A stretch of DNA of 5,226 nucleotides. It comes from an uncultured Oscillibacter sp. (GTDB taxonomy: Bacteria > Bacillota_A > Clostridia > Oscillospirales > Oscillospiraceae). The stretch covers positions 1 through 5,226 of the forward strand of contig CATOKC010000187.1 of NCBI GenBank assembly GCA_951800675.1, given 5' to 3'. Both the position numbers and the translations under genes were made by a program. Under the pieces are notes generated by a model. That model searched no databases. It had not been told where the DNA came from and saw only the letters and a list, made by a program, of their open reading frames with translations. Below are positions 1 through 4,851 of the stretch, piece after piece; within the stretch, counting starts at the first letter, position 1; each line of letters starts with the position of its first letter.

Positions 1-144
1 GCTCTGGACCAGAAGAACGCGGATATCGTAGAAAAGAGCCTCCTCGCCAACCCGGGCCTGACCCTCATCCTCGTCAGCCACCACCTCACCCCGGAACGAA
101 AGGCCCAGTTTACCCAGGTCTTCGACCTCCAGCCCGCCGCATGA
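1..144 (+). CDS. ABC exporter ATP-binding domain, C-terminal end only (5' truncated by window)
   Basis: Reading frame 1 is open from the first base to TGA at 142-144 and gives the last 47 residues of an ABC transporter ATPase. It opens with the end of the D-loop (ALD). The H-loop follows as VSHH, with the histidine expected to contact the ATP gamma-phosphate, and the protein ends in DLQPAA. Walker A, the signature and any membrane domain lie outside the window. The segment is almost the same as the end of the complete exporter at 1183-2826: bases 1-54 match 2674-2727 exactly, and I count about nine mismatches over 132 bases. It is therefore a close paralogue or a recently copied domain. A strong terminator follows at once, so its transcript should end before the regulator gene at 303. 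The substrate is unknown. Confidence 0.9.
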   Translation, partial: ALDQKNADIVEKSLLANPGLTLILVSHHLTPERKAQFTQVFDLQPAA

Positions 145-163
145 TCCCCAGACCGGACACGAA

Positions 164-209
164 AAACCGGGACGAATGTCAGCAAGACATCCGTCCCGGT
201 TTCGCTTTT
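164..209 (+). terminator. Strong rho-independent terminator after the upstream ABC gene
   Basis: Two 17-base arms (164-180 and 186-202) pair with a single A-C mismatch around the five-base loop AGCAA. The stem base is AAACCGGGACG against CGTCCCGGTTT. The 3' side runs into TTTCGCTTTT, a modest U tract. It lies 20 bases past the TGA of the upstream exporter and about 40 bases before the regulator promoter, so it separates the two transcription units. Confidence 0.88.
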
Positions 210-210
210 G

Positions 211-263
211 AACCATTGGTTGAATTTCTGCAAAATACGCTCCATTGTACTCAACCAGTGTTT
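211..263. promoter_or_regulatory. Inverted repeat across the regulator promoter, candidate operator
   Basis: The left arm CATTGGTTGA (214-223) and right arm TCAACCAGTG (251-260) are inverted copies matching at 9 of 10 positions. Matching extends outward to 11 of 13 (211-223 against 251-263). The left arm also contains a small perfect palindrome, AACCA-T-TGGTT (211-221). The right arm fills most of the spacer between the -35 and -10 boxes, where a bound repressor would block RNA polymerase. The likely binder is the XRE/winged-helix protein encoded just downstream, acting on its own operon. That is inference from position and symmetry only. Confidence 0.45.
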
Positions 264-273
264 TTGATATGAT
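245..273 (+). promoter_or_regulatory. Extended -10 promoter for the regulator-exporter operon
   Basis: TATGAT (268-273) differs from the -10 consensus TATAAT at one position. It is preceded by TGA, an extended -10 element (TGn). A weak -35, TTGTAC (245-250), lies exactly 17 bases upstream. Transcription would start near 280, leaving a leader of about 22 bases with ribosome binding site GAGGTG at 292-297. A weak -35 combined with an extended -10 is common at regulated promoters. Confidence 0.7.
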
Positions 274-302
274 ACAACCATCACGAGAAACGAGGTGTTT
301 CA

Positions 303-1181
303 ATGTCTGGTATGTTGAATGAACGGATCGCCGCCCTGCGGAAGGAGCGGGGCCTCACACAGGAACAGCTGGGACAGATGGTGGGCGTATCAGCCCAAGC
401 AGTCAGCAAATGGGAGAAAGGCGGCGCGCCGGACGTGGAGCTGCTGCCGGTGCTGGCAGGCCAGCTTGGCGTCACCATAGACGCCCTCTTTGGTCTGGAG
501 GGCGGAGAAAAAATCGACATCAAGGACGCGGCAGGCCGCTGGCTGCAGGGACTTCCCAGCGAGAAGCGAATGGAGCAGCTCTGCCGCCTGATCTGGTCCA
601 ATATCAGATTTTTCCTGCCGGACGGGCTCAATATGCCGGAAATGGGGTATCTGGATACCTGCCAGCCCGTTTTTAACGGCGGCGACCGGCTGATGCTCAG
701 CCAGTGCCAGGGCGGCGGAGGCATCCTGGTGGACATCCACGCGGAAGACCTGTCCTTTGTCACCCTCTGGCCGAAGCCGGAGGGCGGTTACGCCCAATGG
801 CTCGCCCCCAGAAGCGAGTACCGCCGCCTCTTTGCGCTTTTGGCAAAGCCCGGCTGTCTGGAGCTGCTGGGGTATCTGCACAGCCGGGAGTTCCGCTATT
901 TTTCCCCAGCGGCGGCGGCAAAGCGGCTGCACCTGCCGCTGGAGACGGTAAAGGAGCTGCTGGACCTGTTGACGGAGTGCGGGATCCTGCACTCTATGGA
1001 CCTGGAGCTGGAGGATGGAGATGAAACCGCCTATCAGGTCGCCGAGCCGCTGACGTTCATCCCGTTCCTCTATCTGGCCCGGTGCTTTATGCAGTGTGAT
1101 CTGAATCATTTGCGGATCGGAGACCAGGACCCGCCGCTGACCCAAAGCGAAACCTGGAAAGAAAAAGAGGAGGAAAAGTAA
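303..1181 (+). CDS. XRE-family transcriptional regulator with C-terminal winged-helix-like domain
   Basis: This 292-residue protein is a cytoplasmic DNA-binding regulator. Residues about 8-64 form a clear XRE/Cro-type helix-turn-helix: LTQEQLGQMVGVS, then recognition helix AQAVSKWEKG, then PDVELLPVLAGQLGV. Residues about 180-246 look like a second, winged helix: YFSPAAAAKRLHLPLETVKE, a helix ending in LLTECGIL, and an acidic turn before a beta-like YQVAE. The region between (about 75-175) has a beta-rich stretch (ILVDIHAEDLSFVTLW) that could sense a ligand; I recognise no named domain there. The start is set by GAGGTG five bases upstream; Met4 is an alternative. The C-terminal KEKEEEK is encoded by the purine run that also supplies the ribosome binding site of the exporter gene one base downstream. 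This gives translational coupling and implies that it controls that exporter. The effector is unknown. Confidence 0.9.
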   Translation: MSGMLNERIAALRKERGLTQEQLGQMVGVSAQAVSKWEKGGAPDVELLPVLAGQLGVTIDALFGLEGGEKIDIKDAAGRWLQGLPSEKRMEQLCRLIWSNIRFFLPDGLNMPEMGYLDTCQPVFNGGDRLMLSQCQGGGGILVDIHAEDLSFVTLWPKPEGGYAQWLAPRSEYRRLFALLAKPGCLELLGYLHSREFRYFSPAAAAKRLHLPLETVKELLDLLTECGILHSMDLELEDGDETAYQVAEPLTFIPFLYLARCFMQCDLNHLRIGDQDPPLTQSETWKEKEEEK

Positions 1182-1182
1182 T

Positions 1183-2826
1183 ATGAAAACCATCAAAAAA
1201 GCCCCCAGCGGCATGAGCTATTATTTGAGGAAATTCTGGAAAGCCAATTTCCTGGCGATCCTTCCGGTTCTGGCGGTGTGCGCCCTGCAGACCGGGACCA
1301 GCCTGCTGATGATCCGGACATTCCAGAGCGTCATTGAGCGCAGTCTGAGCGGGTTCGGCTTCTGGATTCTGATGATGGTGGGAGCGTGGTTCCTGCTTCT
1401 GGGGATCAACAGCCTGCAGGAGTTCTTTCAGGGCCGTGCCGTCCGTGCTATGAACAATGCCGTCCGGCAGGACATGGCGGCGACCCTGCTGCAAAAAAAC
1501 CACGTGGAGTTTCATGCTCTGGACACCGGAGAATACCTGTCCTGGTTCACCAATGACATCAATCAGATCGAAAATCTGGCCTGGAAGCCCTTCTATCAGT
1601 GTGTCGATTCCGCCGCTACCATCGTGTTCAGCGCCGCCGCGCTGCTGACGCTCCACTGGTCCCTGCTGGGCGCGGCGCTGGTGACCACCGTCGTCATGCT
1701 GTTCGTTCCACAGCTGTTCAACAAACGGATGGAAAAGCTGGGCGGCGTCTGCGCCGCGGAGCAGGCGGCAGCTACCGGCAAATTGAAGGACCTTCTGGCA
1801 GGCTATGACGTGCTGCGTTCCTTTGGCCGTGAGCAGCGGTTCAGCCAGGGAACGGAAGCGGCCAGCGACCAGATCGAGAAGCCTAAGTTCCGCCTGACCT
1901 ATGTAAAAGGTTTTGCCGGCGCGGGAATCGGCTGTATCAACATCCTCTGTCAGATGCTGGTCAACATTCTGATCGGCGTCCTGTCCATTCAGGGCGTGAT
2001 CCTGCAAGGCTCGCTGGCGGGCGGCGGCAACCTGTGCGGCAGTCTCTCCAACGGTCTGGGAAGTATGGCGCAGCTCCTGCTTTCCTTCTCTTCCTCCAAG
2101 CCCTATTTTGAAAAGATCACCGTCCGCGCCGACGATGCCCGGCCCGAAGCTGGTATGGATTCGGAACAATTCAGCTGCGCCATCACGGTGGAAAACCTGA
2201 CCTTCCACTACGGCGAAAAGCCCGTCCTCCGGGACCTGACCCTCCAATTCAAGAAGGGCGGCAAATACGCCCTCACTGGCCCCTCCGGCTGCGGCAAGTC
2301 CACCCTCTTAAAGCTCCTCCTTGGCTGGCTCCCCGGCTATACCGGCTCCATCCGCTTCGATGCCCAAGACGCCAAAGCCTTCACCCCCGAACAGCTCCAG
2401 CAGCAAATGAGCTACATCGAGCAGAACGTCTTCCTCTTTAACTCCACCATCCGCGACAACATCACCCTGGGCGAGACCTTCACCGGCGAGCAGCTGCAAA
2501 AAGCCCTCCGCGACAGCGCCCTCTCCGGCGACCTCGCCTCCATGCCCGACGGTCTGGACACCATCGTAGGCGAAGAAGGCGGCAATCTCTCCGGAGGCCA
2601 GAAGCAGCGGGTCGCCATCGCCCGTGCCCTCATCCATAACCGCTCCATCCTCCTGGTAGACGAGGGCACCAGCGCTCTGGACCAGAAGAACGCGGATATC
2701 GTAGAAAAGAGCCTCCTCGCCAACCCGGACCTGACCCTCATCCTGGTCAGCCACCATCTCACGCCGGAGCGGAAGGAACAGTTTACCCAAGTCTTCGACC
2801 TCCAGCCGCCCTCCCTGTGCGCGTGA
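1183..2826 (+). CDS. ABC exporter half-transporter (fused membrane and ATP-binding domains)
   Basis: This 547-residue protein joins an exporter-type membrane domain to an ATPase, so it should work as a dimer pumping a substrate out across the cytoplasmic membrane. Predicted membrane helices lie near residues 22-44, 58-76, 141-158, 159-178 and 245-273, with a weak sixth near 276-302. GYDVLRSFGRE (207-217) fits the conserved cytoplasmic loop of this family. The ATPase carries A-loop Tyr343, Walker A GPSGCGKST (366-374), Q-loop Gln414, signature LSGGQ (469-473), Walker B ILLVDE (489-494, catalytic Glu494), D-loop SALD and H-loop His524, so it looks active. It is slightly shorter than the usual 570-600 residues. 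AGGAGG (1168-1173) inside the regulator gene is its ribosome binding site. Leucine codons switch abruptly from CTG to CTC near base 2220, which suggests a mosaic gene. The substrate (drug, lipid or peptide) cannot be told from sequence. A homodimer, or a heterodimer with the paralogue upstream, are both possible. Confidence 0.93.
   Translation: MKTIKKAPSGMSYYLRKFWKANFLAILPVLAVCALQTGTSLLMIRTFQSVIERSLSGFGFWILMMVGAWFLLLGINSLQEFFQGRAVRAMNNAVRQDMAATLLQKNHVEFHALDTGEYLSWFTNDINQIENLAWKPFYQCVDSAATIVFSAAALLTLHWSLLGAALVTTVVMLFVPQLFNKRMEKLGGVCAAEQAAATGKLKDLLAGYDVLRSFGREQRFSQGTEAASDQIEKPKFRLTYVKGFAGAGIGCINILCQMLVNILIGVLSIQGVILQGSLAGGGNLCGSLSNGLGSMAQLLLSFSSSKPYFEKITVRADDARPEAGMDSEQFSCAITVENLTFHYGEKPVLRDLTLQFKKGGKYALTGPSGCGKSTLLKLLLGWLPGYTGSIRFDAQDAKAFTPEQLQQQMSYIEQNVFLFNSTIRDNITLGETFTGEQLQKALRDSALSGDLASMPDGLDTIVGEEGGNLSGGQKQRVAIARALIHNRSILLVDEGTSALDQKNADIVEKSLLANPDLTLILVSHHLTPERKEQFTQVFDLQPPSLCA
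2674..2805 (+). repeat. Near-identical copy of bases 1-132 (3' end of ABC gene)
   Basis: The first 54 bases are identical to 1-54; over 132 bases I count about nine differences, mostly at third codon positions. Two change residues: Gly to Asp in NPGL/NPDL, and Ala to Glu in KAQF/KEQF. Similarity ends within the last few codons before each stop, and the sequences after the stops are unrelated. The copied unit therefore ends at the gene end. Its left border in the upstream copy is outside the window. Confidence 0.9.
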
Positions 2827-2862
2827 CCTACAACGCCGCCTCAAAAATCTGCCTCCCCGCCC

Positions 2863-2891
2863 TTTACAAACCAGAAATTTTGTTCTATAAT
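2863..2891 (+). promoter_or_regulatory. Consensus-like promoter for the SLOG gene
   Basis: TTTACA (2863-2868, five of six matches to TTGACA) and a perfect TATAAT (2886-2891) are separated by exactly 17 bases. The expected start point near 2898 leaves a leader of about 24 bases with ribosome binding site GAGGAG (2908-2913). This is the strongest-looking promoter in the window and suggests constitutive expression. I see no clear terminator between the exporter stop (2826) and this promoter, so some read-through from the operon is possible. Confidence 0.82.
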
Positions 2892-2921
2892 AAGGGTTAG
2901 AAACAATGAGGAGCGATCGCA

Positions 2922-3434
2922 ATGCACGGAAGAGCCAATACCTGCTGTTTTACCGGCCACCGGCCGGAGAAGCTTCCCTGGGGGTCCGATGAAACGGACC
3001 CCCGCTGCGCTGCGCTGAAACAGAAGATCCGCGACGCGGTGGAGTCCGCCTATGACGGCGGGATGCGGCATTTTATCTGCGGCATGGCCCGAGGCTGCGA
3101 CTTCTATTTTGCGGAAGCCGTATTGACCCTGCGCCGGGAAAAAGGGGACGTCACCCTGGAAGCCGCCATCCCCTGCGCCGCCCAGTCCGGCGGCTGGCCG
3201 GAGGCGGACCAGGCCCGCTGGCGTTCCCTCTTGGCCCAGTGCGACCTGGAGACCCTGGTCCAGGAGCAGTATACCAAGGGCTGTATGCTCCGGCGCAACC
3301 GCTACATGGTGGACCACAGCGCCCTGCTCATCGCCGTCTACGACGGCGTCAGCGGCGGCACCCGCCACACGCTGGAATATGCCATACGGCAAAAAGTCCC
3401 CTTCCTGGATATCCCCCCGGTCGTTACGGAATAA
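2922..3434 (+). CDS. SLOG family protein, DUF1273 / YpsA-like
   Basis: This 170-residue cytoplasmic protein belongs to the DUF1273/YpsA group of the SLOG superfamily, Rossmann-like domains thought to bind nucleotide-type ligands and related to DprA and lysine decarboxylase-like (LOG) proteins. Diagnostic motifs are TGHRP (11-15) after the first strand, FICGMARGCD (51-60) forming the glycine-rich ligand loop, and RNRYMVDHS (125-133) followed by LLIAVYDG and GGTRHTLEYA. Length is close to the usual size (about 180), and nothing essential seems missing. The start is set by GAGGAG eight bases upstream. It has its own promoter and ends at a hairpin facing the convergent MerR gene, so it appears to be a one-gene unit. 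In Bacillus and Staphylococcus, YpsA has been tied to stress resistance and cell division, but the biochemical role is unsettled. I see no partner gene that would assign this copy to a defence system. Confidence 0.9.
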   Translation: MHGRANTCCFTGHRPEKLPWGSDETDPRCAALKQKIRDAVESAYDGGMRHFICGMARGCDFYFAEAVLTLRREKGDVTLEAAIPCAAQSGGWPEADQARWRSLLAQCDLETLVQEQYTKGCMLRRNRYMVDHSALLIAVYDGVSGGTRHTLEYAIRQKVPFLDIPPVVTE

Positions 3435-3435
3435 T

Positions 3436-3479
3436 GAAACGCCCCCTCCCTCCCCTTCCGGGAAGAGAGAGGGCGTTTC
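3436..3479. terminator. Hairpin between convergent genes, probably bidirectional terminator
   Basis: GAAACG (3436-3441) pairs with CGTTTC (3474-3479), and CCCTC (3444-3448) with GAGGG (3469-3473), leaving two bulged Cs. An inner CTTC-CGG-GAAG hairpin caps it. It starts one base after the SLOG stop and lies 17 bases beyond the MerR stop on the other strand. U-rich tails are weak (TTTCCTT on plus, GTTTCATTATT on minus), so termination may be incomplete in either direction. Confidence 0.7.
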
Positions 3480-3496
3480 CTTGCCATTGCAGGAAC

Positions 3497-4258
3497 TTAC
3501 GCCTTGTAGTACGTCCGCACCGCCTCCGCCAGGAACCCGGCGGCGCCGGGAGCCACTGCCTCATAGTAGTCCGTGAAGCGCCCGTCCTGGACGTACATCT
3601 CCGCCATGCCCACGTGGGCCTGCGCCGTCACCGCCCCTGCGGGCCAGTAGTGGGCCAGCCATGCGGCGTGGAGCCGCACGGCCTCCCGGGCCTCCTCCCC
3701 GGCGGGATCTCCCGTCTGGACCGCCTGCCGGAGGGCGGACTTGTATCCCTCCTCGTCGGCCTGGGTCTGCTCCCACTCCTGCTGGGACATGCCGCTCAGC
3801 CGGGCCGTATGCTCCTCCACGGCCTCGTCTCCGTACTTCTCCCGAAGCTCCTTCCCATAAGCGGCCTCGTTTTCCGCAATGATCTGCCGCTTCATGCCCT
3901 CGAATTTCTTTTCGTCCATCATAGTCGTTCCTCCTTCTAAATCGTTCAATGTGATCTGAACGGTGCGGATCAGCGCGTCCACCTCCCGCCGCCGTTCCCG
4001 GAGGCGCTGTAAATGTTCCCGCAGGGCGGCCTCCCGGTCAAATCCCGGCGCGTCCAGCAGGCTCCTGATCTCCTCCAGCGGCAGACCCATGTCCCGGTAG
4101 AGGAGTATCTGCTGGAGCCGGTCCACTTCCCCGTCCCCATAGAGGCGGTAGTCGTTCTCCCTGCCCCTCCGGGGACAGAGCAGACCGATGGCGTCATAGT
4201 AGCGCAGGGTCCGGGGCGTCAGCCCCGTGAGCCGGGCCAGTTCCTTTACGGTATACAT
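3497..4258 (-). CDS. MerR-family activator with TipAS ligand-binding domain
   Basis: This 253-residue regulator has the full architecture of the TipAL/Mta/SkgA branch of the MerR family. Residues 1-70 form the winged helix: MYTVKELARLTGLTPRTLRYYD, the NDYRLY wing, and YRDMGLPLEEIRSLL. Residues about 74-107 are an antiparallel coiled-coil dimerisation helix rich in Arg, Glu and Leu. Residues 113-253 are the TipAS domain, ending with the typical HYWP, GMAEMYVQDGRFTDYYE and YY motifs. Family members bind hydrophobic or peptide antibiotics and activate their own gene and efflux genes. No cysteine occurs in the ligand domain, so the covalent thiopeptide capture known for Streptomyces TipAS is not expected. 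ATG at 4258 is chosen because AGGAGGTG (4271-4264) lies five bases upstream; the longer TTG-start frame to 4309 would run through the promoter. The nearby exporter at 1183 is a conceivable target, but its promoter lacks the 19-bp spacer. Confidence 0.93.
   Translation of the reverse strand: MYTVKELARLTGLTPRTLRYYDAIGLLCPRRGRENDYRLYGDGEVDRLQQILLYRDMGLPLEEIRSLLDAPGFDREAALREHLQRLRERRREVDALIRTVQITLNDLEGGTTMMDEKKFEGMKRQIIAENEAAYGKELREKYGDEAVEEHTARLSGMSQQEWEQTQADEEGYKSALRQAVQTGDPAGEEAREAVRLHAAWLAHYWPAGAVTAQAHVGMAEMYVQDGRFTDYYEAVAPGAAGFLAEAVRTYYKA
3917..3936 (-). promoter_or_regulatory. Internal ribosome binding site for a TipAS-like short product
   Basis: Inside the MerR gene, AAGGAGG (minus strand, 3936-3930) stands seven bases before the in-frame tandem ATG codons Met113 (3922) and Met114 (3919), exactly where the coiled coil ends and the ligand domain begins. 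Starting at Met113 would give 141 residues (3922 down to 3497). Streptomyces tipA makes both a full regulator of about 253 residues and an independently translated domain of about 144 residues. The sizes here match closely. The site is locally AT-rich, with a rare TTA codon, in a gene that is otherwise about 70% GC; this suggests selection for the signal rather than chance. Confidence 0.72.
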
Positions 4259-4278
4259 CCTTTCACCTCCTGAAATCA

Positions 4279-4309
4279 AGGATAGACCATGACGCGGCGT
4301 CAAGGTCAA
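4279..4309 (-). promoter_or_regulatory. MerR-type promoter with 19-bp spacer
   Basis: On the minus strand TTGACC (4309-4304) and TATCCT (4284-4279) are separated by 19 bases. This over-long spacing is what MerR-family activators correct by twisting the DNA. Transcription should begin near 4272, so the mRNA would start almost at the Shine-Dalgarno sequence (4271-4264) and have a leader of only about 14 bases. It supports autoregulation of the MerR/TipAS gene. Confidence 0.82.
4285..4307. promoter_or_regulatory. MerR operator dyad inside the promoter spacer
   Basis: Eleven-base arms 4285-4295 (GACCATGACGC) and 4297-4307 (GCGTCAAGGTC) are inverted copies with one mismatch, centred on G4296. The core TGACGC-G-GCGTCA is perfect. 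The dyad fills the 19-bp spacer and its centre lies within about two bases of the spacer midpoint, as expected for a MerR dimer site. The likely binder is the TipAS-type regulator just downstream. Confidence 0.8.
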
Positions 4310-4318
4310 GAGGTTTTT

Positions 4319-4627
4319 TCATTTTTCCAAGACAAAATTTTTGCTTTTGAACAGCGCGGGGTCTGCGGCATACCGCAGGGCAAGCTCCTCATCGTTGGCG
4401 AGGAAGCCCTCGTACAGCTCTTTTGGTATTTTCTGCGGTGAGACCCGCTCATAGATCGGTATATTCAGCGTGTGCTTACACTTTTTGCACTGATAGATCA
4501 GCCAGACATCCAGCTTGTTCTTGTTTGCGTTCACCCGAAAGCGCCGGGTGGAAATAAAGGTCATTTTTTTACCGCAGTGCCCGCATTTATGGACCACTCT
4601 GCATTCTTTTTCTGTTGAATAGCGCAT
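4319..4627 (-). CDS. Small two-CxxC zinc-ribbon-like protein, DUF1062-like and short
   Basis: The product has 102 residues. Two CxxC knuckles (CGHC at 15-18 and CKKC at 47-50) flank a beta-like segment with RRFRVNANKNKLDVWLIYQC, which I recognise as the N-terminal part of DUF1062 proteins. The function of that family is unknown; zinc binding is inferred. Full-length members, as I recall them, are about 170-200 residues, so the C-terminal half seems to be missing. The frame closes at TGA 4321-4319, and the next bases are already the MerR promoter, with no remnant visible. AGGAG (4637-4633) five bases upstream supports the start. By hand count GC is about 48% over 4321-4620, well below the MerR gene (about 70% in a 60-base sample), which hints at separate acquisition. 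It is co-oriented with the MerR gene and only 9 bases from its -35 box, so read-through could co-express them. Confidence 0.8.
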   Translation of the reverse strand: MRYSTEKECRVVHKCGHCGKKMTFISTRRFRVNANKNKLDVWLIYQCKKCKHTLNIPIYERVSPQKIPKELYEGFLANDEELALRYAADPALFKSKNFVLEK

Positions 4628-4708
4628 CGTATCTCCTGTTTTTCTTTCCGATACGGCGGCTATTACCTCTATTCAATTCATTTATTTGCAATAGCCGCGC
4701 TATGCAAA
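4628..4708 (-). promoter_or_regulatory. Leader of the DUF1062-like gene with alternative hairpins
   Basis: Three inverted repeats lie just upstream of the start codon. CGTATC (4628-4633) and GATACG (4650-4655) enclose the ribosome binding site CTCCT (4633-4637, plus sense). GCGGCTATT (4656-4664) and AATAGCCGC (4690-4698) pair perfectly across 25 bases. TTTGC-A-ATAGC (4685-4695) pairs with GCTATGCAAA (4699-4708) with one bulged A. The last two share bases and exclude each other. They could be DNA operator sites or a switching mRNA leader. The promoter is unclear: TTGCAT (4707-4702) with TAAATG 17 bases on is the best candidate, and it is poor. Confidence 0.4.
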
Positions 4709-4746
4709 CTGGTTGGGTCTAAGCAAAACTGTTTTCTCCTTTCTGT

Positions 4747-4817
4747 GCCCCTGGCGGGGCTGGTTTGGCCCCCCTGCGGGGGGGACGGGGGCATTCTTTT
4801 CGCGCGAACGAAAAGAA
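4747..4817. repeat. Three consecutive perfect hairpins
   Basis: In order: GCCCC (4747-4751) with GGGGC (4756-4760); CCCCCC (4769-4774) with GGGGGG (4778-4783) around TGC; and TTCTTTTCG (4794-4802) with CGAAAAGAA (4809-4817) around six bases. All stems are perfect and closely spaced. The polyC/polyG hairpin and the pyrimidine/purine one are very unlike neighbouring coding DNA. Their role is unknown. Confidence 0.7.
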
Positions 4818-4828
4818 CCAAAAGATCG

Positions 4829-4851
4829 CTCAAGGAACTACGTTCCTTGAG
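4829..4851 (-). terminator. Perfect 10-bp hairpin, possible minus-strand terminator
   Basis: CTCAAGGAAC (4829-4838) and GTTCCTTGAG (4842-4851) pair perfectly around a three-base loop. Read on the minus strand the stem is followed by CGATCTTTTGG, a weak U tract. It could therefore end transcripts arriving from the right of the window before the DUF1062-like gene. The tail is poor, so a structural or repeat role is equally possible. Confidence 0.42.

Noticed and set aside
390..1214. 274-codon minus-strand open frame opposite the regulator
   Set aside because: Shadow of the XRE regulator; no motifs and no proper start signal.
1087..2247. 386-codon minus-strand open frame opposite the exporter
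   Set aside because: It is antisense to a clear ABC transporter and regulator end; long antisense frames are expected in GC-rich genes, and the translation has repeat-like Gln/His/Gly composition with no domain.
2827..2862. Terminator after the exporter operon
   Set aside because: I could find no stable inverted repeat with a T tract between the stop and the next promoter, so none is called.
3239..3940. 233-codon plus-strand open frame
   Set aside because: Antisense to the MerR/TipAS gene and overlapping the SLOG gene end; it crosses a terminator and has Pro/Arg/Gly-rich shadow composition.
4259..4309. Longer MerR start at TTG 4309 (17 extra residues)
   Set aside because: The extra codons lie on the -35/-10 promoter and operator, and the family normally starts at MYTVKELA; the ATG at 4258 has an ideal ribosome binding site.
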